From the NCBI RefSeq assembly GCF_009763805.1, contig NZ_CP046804.1, positions 2,356,001 through 2,420,000 on the forward strand: a stretch of DNA of 64,000 nt, in the 5' to 3' direction. Made by a program: the position numbers and the translations under genes. This DNA is from Vibrio cidicii. Lineage in GTDB: Bacteria; Pseudomonadota; Gammaproteobacteria; Enterobacterales; Vibrionaceae. The notes under the pieces were generated by a model. That model saw only the letters and a program-made list of their open reading frames with translations, had not been told where the DNA came from and did no database searches. Of this stretch, positions 56,186 through 64,000 are shown in pieces (positions within the stretch are counted from its first letter, which is position 1; every line of letters starts with the position of its first letter).

Positions 56186-56369
56186 GGTGCCTTTATATGT
56201 ATATACTTTAAGGCAGACATAAGATCTTAACCTAACTCTATGTGGCACAGCGTCATCAAATTCCGTTTCCTCAGGAGTGGTGGCTTATTTGCGCCCATTG
56301 TTGCAATTAGCTTATCCAAAACAACTCAATCGCTGCATGTGAGTCTGAATGAACTGAGCAGCAGCGGCA

Positions 56370-57698
56370 TTAATAATTGAGGTTCACTGTTCGAATCGTT
56401 GTTGTCAGTTGCACTCCGTTGGTACTTTGGGTCAGTTTCGTTAAAAGTGAAGATATACTCTTCGGTAAACTATTCGCCTGCACAAGCATACTCGTCGTGG
56501 AATTAGTGCGTATCTGGTCTTTCACCATCTGCGTAGCTTCTTTGGCAAAATCAGTGTCTTTGATACGGCTGTTGCTCGCATCAATGTTAATGCCCTGGCT
56601 AGAAAGGTTGTTAATCGCTTTTTCTAATCGATTTTGAGTGCTACCAATACCTCCTTGAAAACTATTCACTTGATGCAAGATTAAATCACACATGTAGATC
56701 AACGCATTTCGATCATTGATGAAGTCAGTGTCATTAGGATCATAGTCATCGATATGGTCAAAGTCGTGATTGATCAATTCTGTTAGACTTCTGTCCAACC
56801 CGAATGCAACAAAAGGATTTCCTCCCTTGAGTAAGTACCCTCTAGAACCATCTGGTTTGGTTAAATTTGCAAAACGTTCACCTGCAATGCCAAATATCTC
56901 TGCTTTTGAATAATCAGAACCTTTTTCGTATGCATAAGACAAAATGTTCTTCTCTACACCATCTTCATCGCGAAGATCGGTTAGAAAAAAACGGACTTTG
57001 TCATCAAACTGGTTGTTCAGGTAATTGACAACCCCCTCGATAGTTTGCCCTTGAGGAAGCTCTACTCGAGTCTTTTTTTCTCCATTCTCTTTAATAAAGA
57101 GAAAATCAATATAATCACCTTTAGCTGTACGCCAACCAAGGGGAATGGGATCTCCCGTATAAGTCGAAGGTGTCGTGCGAATAAAACGTTCGCTGTTTAG
57201 TGCATCGAGGTTGGGTAAAGCAAAGGGCATTGCTTCACCCGCTTTCGAGCCGATCTGAAAACGAATACTTTCTTTGGTGCCATTAAGTAAATTTAGGTCA
57301 CCATAGGAACTGGTTTGAGTAATACGATGCAACTCGTCGCCAAGAGCACGGATTTCTTTTTCAATGGCGTCTATGTCAGCTTGACTATTGGTTCCATTGA
57401 TCGACTGCAACGCTAAGTCTCTAATTCGCTGAACATTACTGGTGTACTCAGCTATAGCCCCCTCTGTGACTTGCAATATAGAGACAGCATCGTTGGCATT
57501 GCGCATGGAAACATCTAGTCCCCGACTTTGTGTACTCAGACGATTAGATATTTGTAAGCCTGCAGAGTCGTCTTTTGCCACATTGATTTTTTGCCCTGAA
57601 CTCAACTTCGCCATTGAATTCGTCAGGTCACTCTCTGTGATTCTTAGTCGGTTTCTTGCCTCTGCAGCAACAATATTAGATTGGACAGTTAAAGCCAT
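56370..57698 (-). CDS. Flagellin, orphan copy; C terminus probably extended by one extra base
   Basis: Structural protein of the polar flagellar filament. It starts MALTVQSNIVAAEARNRLRI at ATG 57698; upstream frame is not coding. The D0/D1 region (QISNRLSTQSRGLDVSMRNA, then RDLALQSINGTNSQADIDAI) is classical. The middle (about 165-340) is long and divergent, and the C-terminal D0 helix is AKEATQMVKDQIRTNSTTSM. As read, the end is SSLLTKLTQSTNGVQLTTTI and beyond, 25 residues past the usual finish. Taking one base out of ACGAAACTGA (triplet 56436-56438) gives SSLLTN and a stop at 56432-56434, 421 residues, normal ending. No other flagellar gene is near; a sigma-54 promoter precedes it. Confidence 0.88.
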   Translation of the reverse strand: MALTVQSNIVAAEARNRLRITESDLTNSMAKLSSGQKINVAKDDSAGLQISNRLSTQSRGLDVSMRNANDAVSILQVTEGAIAEYTSNVQRIRDLALQSINGTNSQADIDAIEKEIRALGDELHRITQTSSYGDLNLLNGTKESIRFQIGSKAGEAMPFALPNLDALNSERFIRTTPSTYTGDPIPLGWRTAKGDYIDFLFIKENGEKKTRVELPQGQTIEGVVNYLNNQFDDKVRFFLTDLRDEDGVEKNILSYAYEKGSDYSKAEIFGIAGERFANLTKPDGSRGYLLKGGNPFVAFGLDRSLTELINHDFDHIDDYDPNDTDFINDRNALIYMCDLILHQVNSFQGGIGSTQNRLEKAINNLSSQGINIDASNSRIKDTDFAKEATQMVKDQIRTNSTTSMLVQANSLPKSISSLLTKLTQSTNGVQLTTTIRTVNLNY

Positions 57699-57733
57699 GA
57701 CGTTGATAGTTCTAGTGAGTTTATCAAGTTTAA

Positions 57734-57749
57734 TGCAACATGTATGCCA
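57734..57749 (-). promoter_or_regulatory. Sigma-54 type promoter of the orphan flagellin
   Basis: Minus strand TGGCATACATGTTGCA fits TGGCAYRNNNNTTGCW exactly, 36 bp before the flagellin start. In vibrios the main flagellin FlaA uses RpoN with FlrC, so this copy may be under the same control. Confidence 0.82.
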
Positions 57750-57931
57750 TGCACGTAAGCGCTTAATAAAAACAACTACAACCACTGAATTGATAAAAAC
57801 TTCACATGCATACTTTCTACACGGCAACAAGTTGCCATATGAGTATTCATTTGCACATCTTGGTCTTATGACAATGGAGATGCACTTGACTACACACAGT
57901 CATCAAACTCCGCTTCCTTCAGAATTGTGGT

Positions 57932-58102
57932 ATCTTTAGGCCATTGCCTTTCGCTGCTTGATATCACACGTAAGCTTTGCGGTTGCGCAGAGCAAAAGAT
58001 TGAAATAATTACCGTTTGCCTAGATTTTCGCCACAAATGAGCACAGTGTGCGTTAGCTCTCTTTTATTCCAATGGCGAGAACTATATCCTGACGCCCGAT
58101 TT
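57932..58102. repeat. Direct repeat, copy B
   Basis: 171 bp matching copy A (56014-56185) in the same orientation, ending 20 bp before the RDD gene. A shorter likeness (GTCATCAAA-TCCG-TTCCT) occurs at about 56250 and 57899, inside the interval. The flagellin with its promoter lies wholly between the repeats. Confidence 0.9.
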
Positions 58103-58122
58103 TAACGGTAAGTGATGCATTT

Positions 58123-58596
58123 ATGACTACAACAACGTTACCCCCTGCCGGCCTGTTCCGCCGGCTTGCGGCGCTTTTTTATGATGCCCTGATGATTATT
58201 GCCCTAGAGATGATTGCTGCTGGCGTGGTGATGGCGGTGCTGTTCGCTTTAAATGGAATGGGAATACTAAGCTATGGAGAATATCTCGATGCAGCGGATC
58301 TGCTCAGCAGACATCCGATATTTAGCCCAATGTTTACCTTTTACTTAGCGGCGGTGTGGGTCTATTTCTTTGTGTTTTTCTGGACCCGAGCAGGGCAAAC
58401 GCTGGGCATGCGCGCTTGGAAGATCCAGGTAAGAAATCAAGACGGGACGATGATCAGCACCACTCAAGCCTTGATTCGTATCGCCACTTCTGCCTTTGGC
58501 CTTGCCAACCTTGCTGTGCCTTTTGACCCTCAGAAGCGAGGGTTCCATGATATTTGGGCAAAAACCCAAGTCGTGGTGTTGCCTGTGGCAAAATAA
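58123..58596 (+). CDS. RDD-family membrane protein
   Basis: 157 residues with the RDD signature FRRLAALFYDALMIIALEMI and about three hydrophobic helices (LEMIAAGVVMAVLFALNG, MFTFYLAAVWVYFFVFFWTR, then a C-terminal one). WTRAGQTLGMRAWKIQVRNQ is typical of the family. Some RDD proteins are Na+/H+ or Li+ antiporters, but most are uncharacterised. Common next to lptF/lptG in vibrios; convergent with lptG. Confidence 0.87.
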   Translation: MTTTTLPPAGLFRRLAALFYDALMIIALEMIAAGVVMAVLFALNGMGILSYGEYLDAADLLSRHPIFSPMFTFYLAAVWVYFFVFFWTRAGQTLGMRAWKIQVRNQDGTMISTTQALIRIATSAFGLANLAVPFDPQKRGFHDIWAKTQVVVLPVAK

Positions 58597-58598
58597 GT

Positions 58599-58626
58599 AA
58601 TGGAAGGCCGAGGCCTTCCATTTTTT
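58599..58626. terminator. Bidirectional terminator between the RDD gene and lptG
   Basis: ATGGAAGGCC/GGCCTTCCAT with a GA loop and T run, between two convergent genes. Confidence 0.88.
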
Positions 58627-59695
58627 ATAATTTCCGATTGAGCAGCATCACCGCGATAGTTAAAAAGACGATACTGGGGGCAATGGCACCAAATACAGGG
58701 GAAATGCCGTAGACCAAGCTGAGTGGGCCGAAAAATTCGCTGGAGATATAAAATGCGAATCCGGCAATCACACCAGACAGTACCCTCGCCCCCATCGTCA
58801 CACTTCGCAGCGGGCCAAAAATAAACGACAGCGCCATCAACATCATCACCCCAATCGAGATAGGTTGAGTGATCTTGCGCCAAAACGCTAATTCATAGCG
58901 AGAAGCATCTTGCTCTGACGCTTTCAAATAAGTGACGTAGTCATACAATCCACTGAGAGAAAGCTCTTCAGGTTTGACGGTGACAACCGCCAGCTTATCT
59001 GGAGCCAGGGACGTTTCCCAATCCATTTGCTCTAATGACTGCTGAGTAATCACTTTCTCATCTTGCATATTGGTGATTTGTACATAACGCATCAACCAGC
59101 GGTTATTTTGTTGGTAATCCACCTCTTCAGCAAAGATAACCGATTGTAACTTTTTGTCGGCATCAAAACGCCACATGTTCAATCCGTACAACTTATCGTC
59201 ATCCACTTTGCCGATAAAGATGAAATCATTGGCATCTTTGGCCCAAACCCCACTGCGCACCGAGACAATGCTGCCGCCAGAAAGGGCAAAAGCGCGTAAG
59301 TCTCGTGCTAGCTTCTGCGCTTCAGGAGCCCCCCACTGACCTAAAGTCATCACAACCAACATCAGTGGAATCGCTGTTTTCAGCACTGAGAGGCCGATGT
59401 CCAACTTAGAAAATCCCGCCGCTTGCATCACTACTAACTCTGAGCTAGATGCCAACATGCCTAGGCCAATCAGCGCCCCAAGTAATGCGGCCATGGGGAA
59501 AAACATTTCGATATCGCGTGGAATGCTCAAAACAACAAAGTAGAGCGCGTGCAACAGATCGTAAGCTCCTTTGCCGACTTTACGTAGTTGTTCCACATAT
59601 TTGATGATGCCGGAGAGACCGACAAAGGTCACCAGAACCAAAGAGGTGGTGGCAACGATGGTTCTACCAATATAAAGGTCTAAAATTTTGAACAC
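58625..59695 (-). CDS. lptG: LPS export permease LptG
   Basis: Inner-membrane permease that, with LptF and ATPase LptB, lifts lipopolysaccharide out of the membrane to LptC. 356 residues: paired N-terminal helices (ILDLYIGRTIVATTSLVLVT), a periplasmic beta-jellyroll region (about 130-260), then three C-terminal helices. Only 3 bases after lptF; translationally linked. Confidence 0.94.
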   Translation of the reverse strand: MFKILDLYIGRTIVATTSLVLVTFVGLSGIIKYVEQLRKVGKGAYDLLHALYFVVLSIPRDIEMFFPMAALLGALIGLGMLASSSELVVMQAAGFSKLDIGLSVLKTAIPLMLVVMTLGQWGAPEAQKLARDLRAFALSGGSIVSVRSGVWAKDANDFIFIGKVDDDKLYGLNMWRFDADKKLQSVIFAEEVDYQQNNRWLMRYVQITNMQDEKVITQQSLEQMDWETSLAPDKLAVVTVKPEELSLSGLYDYVTYLKASEQDASRYELAFWRKITQPISIGVMMLMALSFIFGPLRSVTMGARVLSGVIAGFAFYISSEFFGPLSLVYGISPVFGAIAPSIVFLTIAVMLLNRKL

Positions 59696-59698
59696 GAG

Positions 59699-60799
59699 TT
59701 ACGCCAACCTTTTCTTCTTAAAATTGTCTTTCATGCGTCGCACCGGAACACTGTCCATCAGATTGACCAAGATCGCCACCAACAGCAGCATGCCATTAAT
59801 TGGCCACATACCAACCGATGTTGGAATGTCCCCTTCTTCTAATGCCGATTTGGTGGCACTGATCGCTAAGAAGTAAGCGAGGTAGATCAAAATGGCAGGC
59901 CCCATCTTGGCAAATCGGCCTTGACGTGGATTAACCGCAGAGAGAGGAATCACCAGCATGGTCAGCAGCGGAATACAGACAAACAGTGAGAATCGCCATT
60001 GCAGTTCAGCTTGCGCTTCACGATCGGGGTGACCAATTAAGTCCAGCGTTGGCGTTGCGTCCCAATCTCGGCCACGATACTTCACCGCTCGCTGACCGAT
60101 CAGCCCGTCATACTGGGCAAATTCGGTGATCATATATTCAACGCGTGTCGGAATGCCCTCATAGCGTGTCCCCTCCTTCATTGAGATGATCTGCCTGCCG
60201 TCAGACAACTCTTTCACCTCGCCAGAGCTGGCAAACATCACACTAGGAAGAATAGAGTCTCGGGGTAATAACTGTGCGACAAAGACATTGGAAAGCTGCT
60301 TGTCTTTAATATCGTCAATGAAAACCACAGAAGAACGGTCAGGAGTAAACTGAAACTGCCCTTTTTTCAATAAATCGACACTGTTCTCGGCCGCCACTTG
60401 CTCAGTCAGTTGCTCAACTTTATCCATCGACCAAGGAGAAAGCCAAAGCGCGTTGAAAGCCGCCAAGCCTGAGGTCATCACCGCGAGATAGAGTGCCGCT
60501 TGAATAAGAAATTTATTGCCGATGCCAGTAGCATTCATGACGACAATTTCACTTTCGGCATAGAGGCGACCAAAGGTAATCAAAATACCGATATACAAGC
60601 TCAATGGCAGCATCAAAAGTCCCATGGAAGGCATATTCAGTGCAACCACTGAGACAATCAGACTCGCAGGGATATCACCATCCGACGCATCGGCCAGTAC
60701 GCTAATGAACTGTTGGCTGAGAAACACCAAAAAAAGTACGAAAAAGATCGCAAATTGGCTCTTGAGTGTCTCGCGGATCAAATATCTAACAATAATCAC
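59699..60799 (-). CDS. lptF: LPS export permease LptF
   Basis: Partner of LptG in the LptB2FG transporter. 366 residues: MIIVRYLIRETLKSQFAIFF, helix cluster LNMPSMGLLMLPLSLYIGIL, periplasmic domain around DRSSVVFIDDIKDKQL, C-terminal helices ending VNLMDSVPVRRMKDNFKKKR. Divergent from pepA, as in E. coli; the 193-bp gap should hold both promoters. Confidence 0.94.
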   Translation of the reverse strand: MIIVRYLIRETLKSQFAIFFVLFLVFLSQQFISVLADASDGDIPASLIVSVVALNMPSMGLLMLPLSLYIGILITFGRLYAESEIVVMNATGIGNKFLIQAALYLAVMTSGLAAFNALWLSPWSMDKVEQLTEQVAAENSVDLLKKGQFQFTPDRSSVVFIDDIKDKQLSNVFVAQLLPRDSILPSVMFASSGEVKELSDGRQIISMKEGTRYEGIPTRVEYMITEFAQYDGLIGQRAVKYRGRDWDATPTLDLIGHPDREAQAELQWRFSLFVCIPLLTMLVIPLSAVNPRQGRFAKMGPAILIYLAYFLAISATKSALEEGDIPTSVGMWPINGMLLLVAILVNLMDSVPVRRMKDNFKKKRLA

Positions 60800-60992
60800 G
60801 CTGAAATTACCTATACAAAACTTGTTTTTTTGGTCGAATCACTATAGTTTCCCGTTGAACCTTTTATTTTTTTAAAAAACTGACTAAATGTTAATCTGAG
60901 CTTTAACAGAGTAGACCGAGAATAGAATTCAACAAGTAAGCGGTCATTATCTAACATTTAGAACTATTTGTCTTCAGGATGTAGGAGTACGC

Positions 60993-62504
60993 ATGGAGTT
61001 CAGTGTAAAAAGTGGCAGTCCAGAGAAACAACGTAGCGCATGCATCGTTGTTGGTGTGTTTGAACCACGTCGCCTTTCTCCAGTAGCCGAACAGCTCGAT
61101 AAAATCAGTGACGGTTATATTAGTTCATTGCTTCGCCGCGGTGATCTCGAAGGTAAACCAGGCCAGATGCTACTGCTGCATCAAGTACCGGGTGTGCTTT
61201 CTGAACGTGTTCTTTTAGTCGGTTGCGGCAAAGAACGCGAACTGGGCGAACGTCAGTACAAAGAGATCATTCAAAAAACCATCAACACGCTCAACGAAAC
61301 AGGCTCTATGGAAGCGGTGTGCTTCTTAACTGAACTGCACGTCAAAGGACGTGACACGTACTGGAAAGTTCGCCAAGCCGTTGAAGCAACGAAAGATGGT
61401 TTGTACACCTTTGATCAGTTTAAGAGCGTAAAACCTGAAACTCGTCGTCCACTGCGCAAATTGGTATTCAACGTACCGACTCGTCGTGAACTGAACATGG
61501 GTGAGCGCGCTATTACTCACGGCCTTGCGATTGCTTCTGGCGTGAAAGCGTGTAAAGACCTTGGCAACATGCCACCGAATATCGCCAATCCTGCCTATTT
61601 GGCCTCTCAAGCTCGCCGCCTAGCAGACGACTACGAAACCATCTCTACCAAGATCATTGGCGAGCAAGAGATGGAAAAATTGGGCATGACTTCTTACTTG
61701 GCGGTTGGCCGTGGTTCGAAGAACGAATCCATGATGTCGGTTATTGAGTACAAAGGTAACCCAGATCCAGACGCTAAACCGATTGTGCTGGTCGGCAAAG
61801 GCCTCACATTTGACTCAGGCGGTATTTCGCTCAAACCCGGCGAAGGCATGGATGAGATGAAGTACGACATGTGTGGCGCAGCCTCCGTTTTCGGTGCAAT
61901 GAAAGCCGTGGCCAAGCTCAAACTGCCACTCAACGTGATTGGCGTACTAGCGGGCTGTGAAAACATGCCGGGCAGCAACGCATACCGCCCAGGTGACATT
62001 TTAACCACTATGTCAGGTCAAACGGTCGAAGTGTTGAATACTGACGCGGAAGGCCGTCTGGTCCTGTGTGATGCGCTCACCTACGTTGAACGTTTCGAGC
62101 CAGATTGTGTGGTCGACGTAGCGACGCTAACGGGTGCGTGTGTGATTGCCCTTGGCCACCACATTACGGGTGTGCTAGCGAACCACAACCCACTGGCACA
62201 CGAGCTGGTGAATGCCTCTGAGCAAGCGAGTGATCGCGCATGGCGTCTACCAATGGCAGATGAATACCATGAGCAACTTAAGAGCCCATTTGCGGATATG
62301 GCCAATATCGGTGGTCGTCCTGGTGGCACCATTACAGCGGCCTGTTTCTTGTCTAAATTCACCAAGAAATACAACTGGGCGCACTTGGATATCGCGGGTA
62401 CGGCTTGGCGCTCTGGCGCAGCCAAAGGCTCAACGGGCCGTCCGGTCTCAATGCTGGTCCAATTCCTATTGAACCGCAGCGGCCACCACGAAATTGAAGA
62501 GTAA
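60993..62504 (+). CDS. pepA: Leucyl aminopeptidase PepA
   Basis: M17 two-zinc aminopeptidase, also the Xer accessory DNA-binding protein in plasmid and phage dimer resolution. 503 residues: N-terminal DNA-binding/regulatory domain (about 1-165), catalytic part with [20 protein letters not shown] (catalytic lysine), [16 protein letters not shown] (the M17 signature), and C-terminal [15 protein letters not shown]. Divergent from lptFG and upstream of holC and valS, the classical order. Confidence 0.97.
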   Translation: MEFSVKSGSPEKQRSACIVVGVFEPRRLSPVAEQLDKISDGYISSLLRRGDLEGKPGQMLLLHQVPGVLSERVLLVGCGKERELGERQYKEIIQKTINTLNETGSMEAVCFLTELHVKGRDTYWKVRQAVEATKDGLYTFDQFKSVKPETRRPLRKLVFNVPTRRELNMGERAITHGLAIASGVKACKDLGNMPPNIANPAYLASQARRLADDYETISTKIIGEQEMEKLGMTSYLAVGRGSKNESMMSVIEYKGNPDPDAKPIVLVGKGLTFDSGGISLKPGEGMDEMKYDMCGAASVFGAMKAVAKLKLPLNVIGVLAGCENMPGSNAYRPGDILTTMSGQTVEVLNTDAEGRLVLCDALTYVERFEPDCVVDVATLTGACVIALGHHITGVLANHNPLAHELVNASEQASDRAWRLPMADEYHEQLKSPFADMANIGGRPGGTITAACFLSKFTKKYNWAHLDIAGTAWRSGAAKGSTGRPVSMLVQFLLNRSGHHEIEE

Positions 62505-62517
62505 TACTCTCAACAAC

Positions 62518-62544
62518 AAAAAGGGCCTCAAGGCCCTTTTTTAA
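62518..62544 (+). terminator. Hairpin between pepA and holC
   Basis: AAAGGGCCT/AGGCCCTTT stem with a CA loop and TTTTTT run after the pepA stop. Confidence 0.87.
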
Positions 62545-62569
62545 TCGTTCAACCTAAGGTTCAACGACG

Positions 62570-63019
62570 ATGCAAAGAGCCACGTTTTACATTATTCAGC
62601 CACAAAGCCCTCAAGCGAGTGACCTCGGATTCGCCCACTACGTGGTGTTTCTCGCTCATCATTTTGCTAAACAAGGGGCCAAAGTGTATCTCAACTGCAA
62701 CAGCAAAACTCACGCCGAGCAGATGGCGGAGTTTTTTTGGCAAGTCGAACCCGAACAGTTTGTCGCGCACAATTTGGTCGGAGAAGGACCGAAATACGCC
62801 ACCAATATTGAGATCGGCCATTCTGCTGTGCGCCCTTGTTGGAATCGGCAGTTGGTCATAAACTTGGCGGAAAATGAGACAACCTTTGCGAACCAGTTTG
62901 CTGAGGTGGTAGACTTCGTCCCTTGCGAAGAAAAAGCTAAACAGCTCGCGAGAGAAAGGTATAAAATCTATCGCCAAGCTGGTTATCAGCTGCAAACCAT
63001 CGAAATTGAGCACAACTAG
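62570..63019 (+). CDS. holC: DNA polymerase III chi subunit
   Basis: Accessory subunit linking the clamp-loader psi subunit to single-stranded DNA-binding protein. 149 residues: ATFYIIQPQSPQASDLGFAH, AEQMAEFFWQVEPEQFVAHN, GEGPKYATNIEIGH, all family-like. Upstream of valS, the conserved pepA-holC-valS order. Confidence 0.94.
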   Translation: MQRATFYIIQPQSPQASDLGFAHYVVFLAHHFAKQGAKVYLNCNSKTHAEQMAEFFWQVEPEQFVAHNLVGEGPKYATNIEIGHSAVRPCWNRQLVINLAENETTFANQFAEVVDFVPCEEKAKQLARERYKIYRQAGYQLQTIEIEHN

Positions 63020-63113
63020 CCGTCAATCCTTATAGTTAAGCTCTCTCTTTAGAGAGTTCACTTATAGAGATTGACTCAGATTCAACCATCAACGTATCCA
63101 TTTAAAGAGCGCT

Positions 63114-64000
63114 ATGGAAAAGACATATAACCCAACTTCAATCGAACAAGCTCTGTATCAGACTTGGGAAGAGCAAGGCTACTTTAAGCCACACGGTGAC
63201 ACGACGAAAGCGTCATACAGCATCATGATCCCGCCGCCAAACGTCACAGGTAGCCTACACATGGGCCACGCGTTCCAAGACACCATCATGGATACGCTGA
63301 TCCGTTGTGAACGTATGAAGGGCAAAAACACCCTTTGGCAAGTCGGTACCGACCACGCAGGTATCGCCACTCAGATGGTGGTTGAGCGTAAGATCGCCGC
63401 AGAAGAAGGCAAAACTAAGCACGATTACGGTCGTGACGCTTTCATCGACAAAATCTGGGAATGGAAAGGCCAATCAGGCGGTACCATTACTCAGCAGCTT
63501 CGTCGTCTTGGCGCATCAGTCGACTGGGATCGTGAGCGCTTCACCATGGATGAAGGCCTGTCGAATGCGGTTCAAGAAGTGTTCGTGCGTCTCTACGAAG
63601 ATGACCTCATCTACCGTGGTAAGCGTCTGGTGAACTGGGACCCTAAACTGCACACTGCGATCTCCGATCTCGAAGTTGAGAACAAAGAGACCAAGGGCCA
63701 CATGTGGCACTTCCGCTACCCGCTCGCAGACGGCGTAAAAACCGCAGATGGTAAAGACTACATCGTTGTCGCCACCACGCGTCCAGAAACCATGCTCGGC
63801 GATACTGGTGTGGCGGTGAACCCAGAAGATCCTCGTTACAAAGATCTGATTGGTAAAGAGATCATCCTGCCTATCGTTGATCGTCGCATCCCAATTGTAG
63901 GCGATGAGCACGCCGACATGGAAAAAGGTACGGGCTGTGTGAAAATCACCCCAGCGCACGACTTTAACGACTGCGAAGTGGGTAAACGTCATCAACTGCC
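63114..64000 (+). CDS. valS: Valyl-tRNA synthetase, 3' end outside window
   Basis: Class I aminoacyl-tRNA synthetase charging tRNA-Val. Only the first 295 residues lie here. The start [20 protein letters not shown] is at ATG 63114; the HIGH-type motif reads [18 protein letters not shown], and the editing (CP1) domain begins around [17 protein letters not shown]. The KMSKS motif lies beyond the window. Frame open to the end. Confidence 0.96.
   Translation, partial: MEKTYNPTSIEQALYQTWEEQGYFKPHGDTTKASYSIMIPPPNVTGSLHMGHAFQDTIMDTLIRCERMKGKNTLWQVGTDHAGIATQMVVERKIAAEEGKTKHDYGRDAFIDKIWEWKGQSGGTITQQLRRLGASVDWDRERFTMDEGLSNAVQEVFVRLYEDDLIYRGKRLVNWDPKLHTAISDLEVENKETKGHMWHFRYPLADGVKTADGKDYIVVATTRPETMLGDTGVAVNPEDPRYKDLIGKEIILPIVDRRIPIVGDEHADMEKGTGCVKITPAHDFNDCEVGKRHQL

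Overview
The window is chromosomal DNA from a Vibrio, most likely the large chromosome and probably the V. cholerae / V. fluvialis side of the genus. This rests on gene order: fbaA-pgk-epd, irgA/irgB, tktA, metK, sprT, endA, rsmE, gshB, yqgE, ruvX, pilU/pilT, yggS, proC, yggT, yggU, rdgB, hemW, glsB, trmB, mutY, yggX, mltC. It also rests on the irgA/irgB pair and on a 16S-tRNA(Glu,Lys,Val)-23S-5S-tRNA(Thr)-5S operon. The species is inferred, not proven.

Layout. 1-8 kb: end of serA, yggE, argP/argO, mscS and the glycolytic fbaA-pgk-epd group. 8-11 kb: Fur-controlled irgA and its divergent activator irgB. 11-15 kb: tktA and MetJ-controlled metK. 15-33 kb: dense housekeeping genes for glutathione, 16S rRNA methylation, twitching-pilus ATPases, PLP/proline, purine-nucleotide sanitation and oxidative-damage repair. 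32.8-36 kb: two tRNA-Phe/Thr/Asn arrays with a chemoreceptor between them. 36-38 kb: an aldehyde dehydrogenase and a dead transposase. 38-44.2 kb: a complete rRNA operon on the minus strand. 44-47.6 kb: an HD-GYP protein and a MerR-methyltransferase fusion. 47.6-55.4 kb: a decayed island with a truncated integrase, two identical inverted IS630 copies, an IS21 element, an HTH gene broken by two of them, and a NYN-type nuclease-like gene. 56-58 kb: an orphan flagellin between imperfect 172-bp direct repeats beside tRNA-Leu. 58-64 kb: lptG/lptF, pepA, holC and the start of valS.

The most unusual signal is not a gene. Sixteen reading frames are shifted, or unnaturally extended, by exactly one extra base, and every time the change is GTTC to GTTTC (GAAC to GAAAC on the other strand). 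Removing that one base restores full-length proteins, including essential ones (FbaA, MetK). Random homopolymer errors would not choose one tetramer. GAAC/GTTC is the site of Dnd phosphorothioate DNA modification in some enterobacteria, so a modification-dependent base-calling error is a testable explanation. For these genes I give the full span and treat the protein as probably intact in the cell.

The island from 47.6 kb can be partly rebuilt on paper. Removing IS630 with its TA duplication, IS21 with its GCAC duplication and one extra A yields one uninterrupted 517-codon HTH-type gene.
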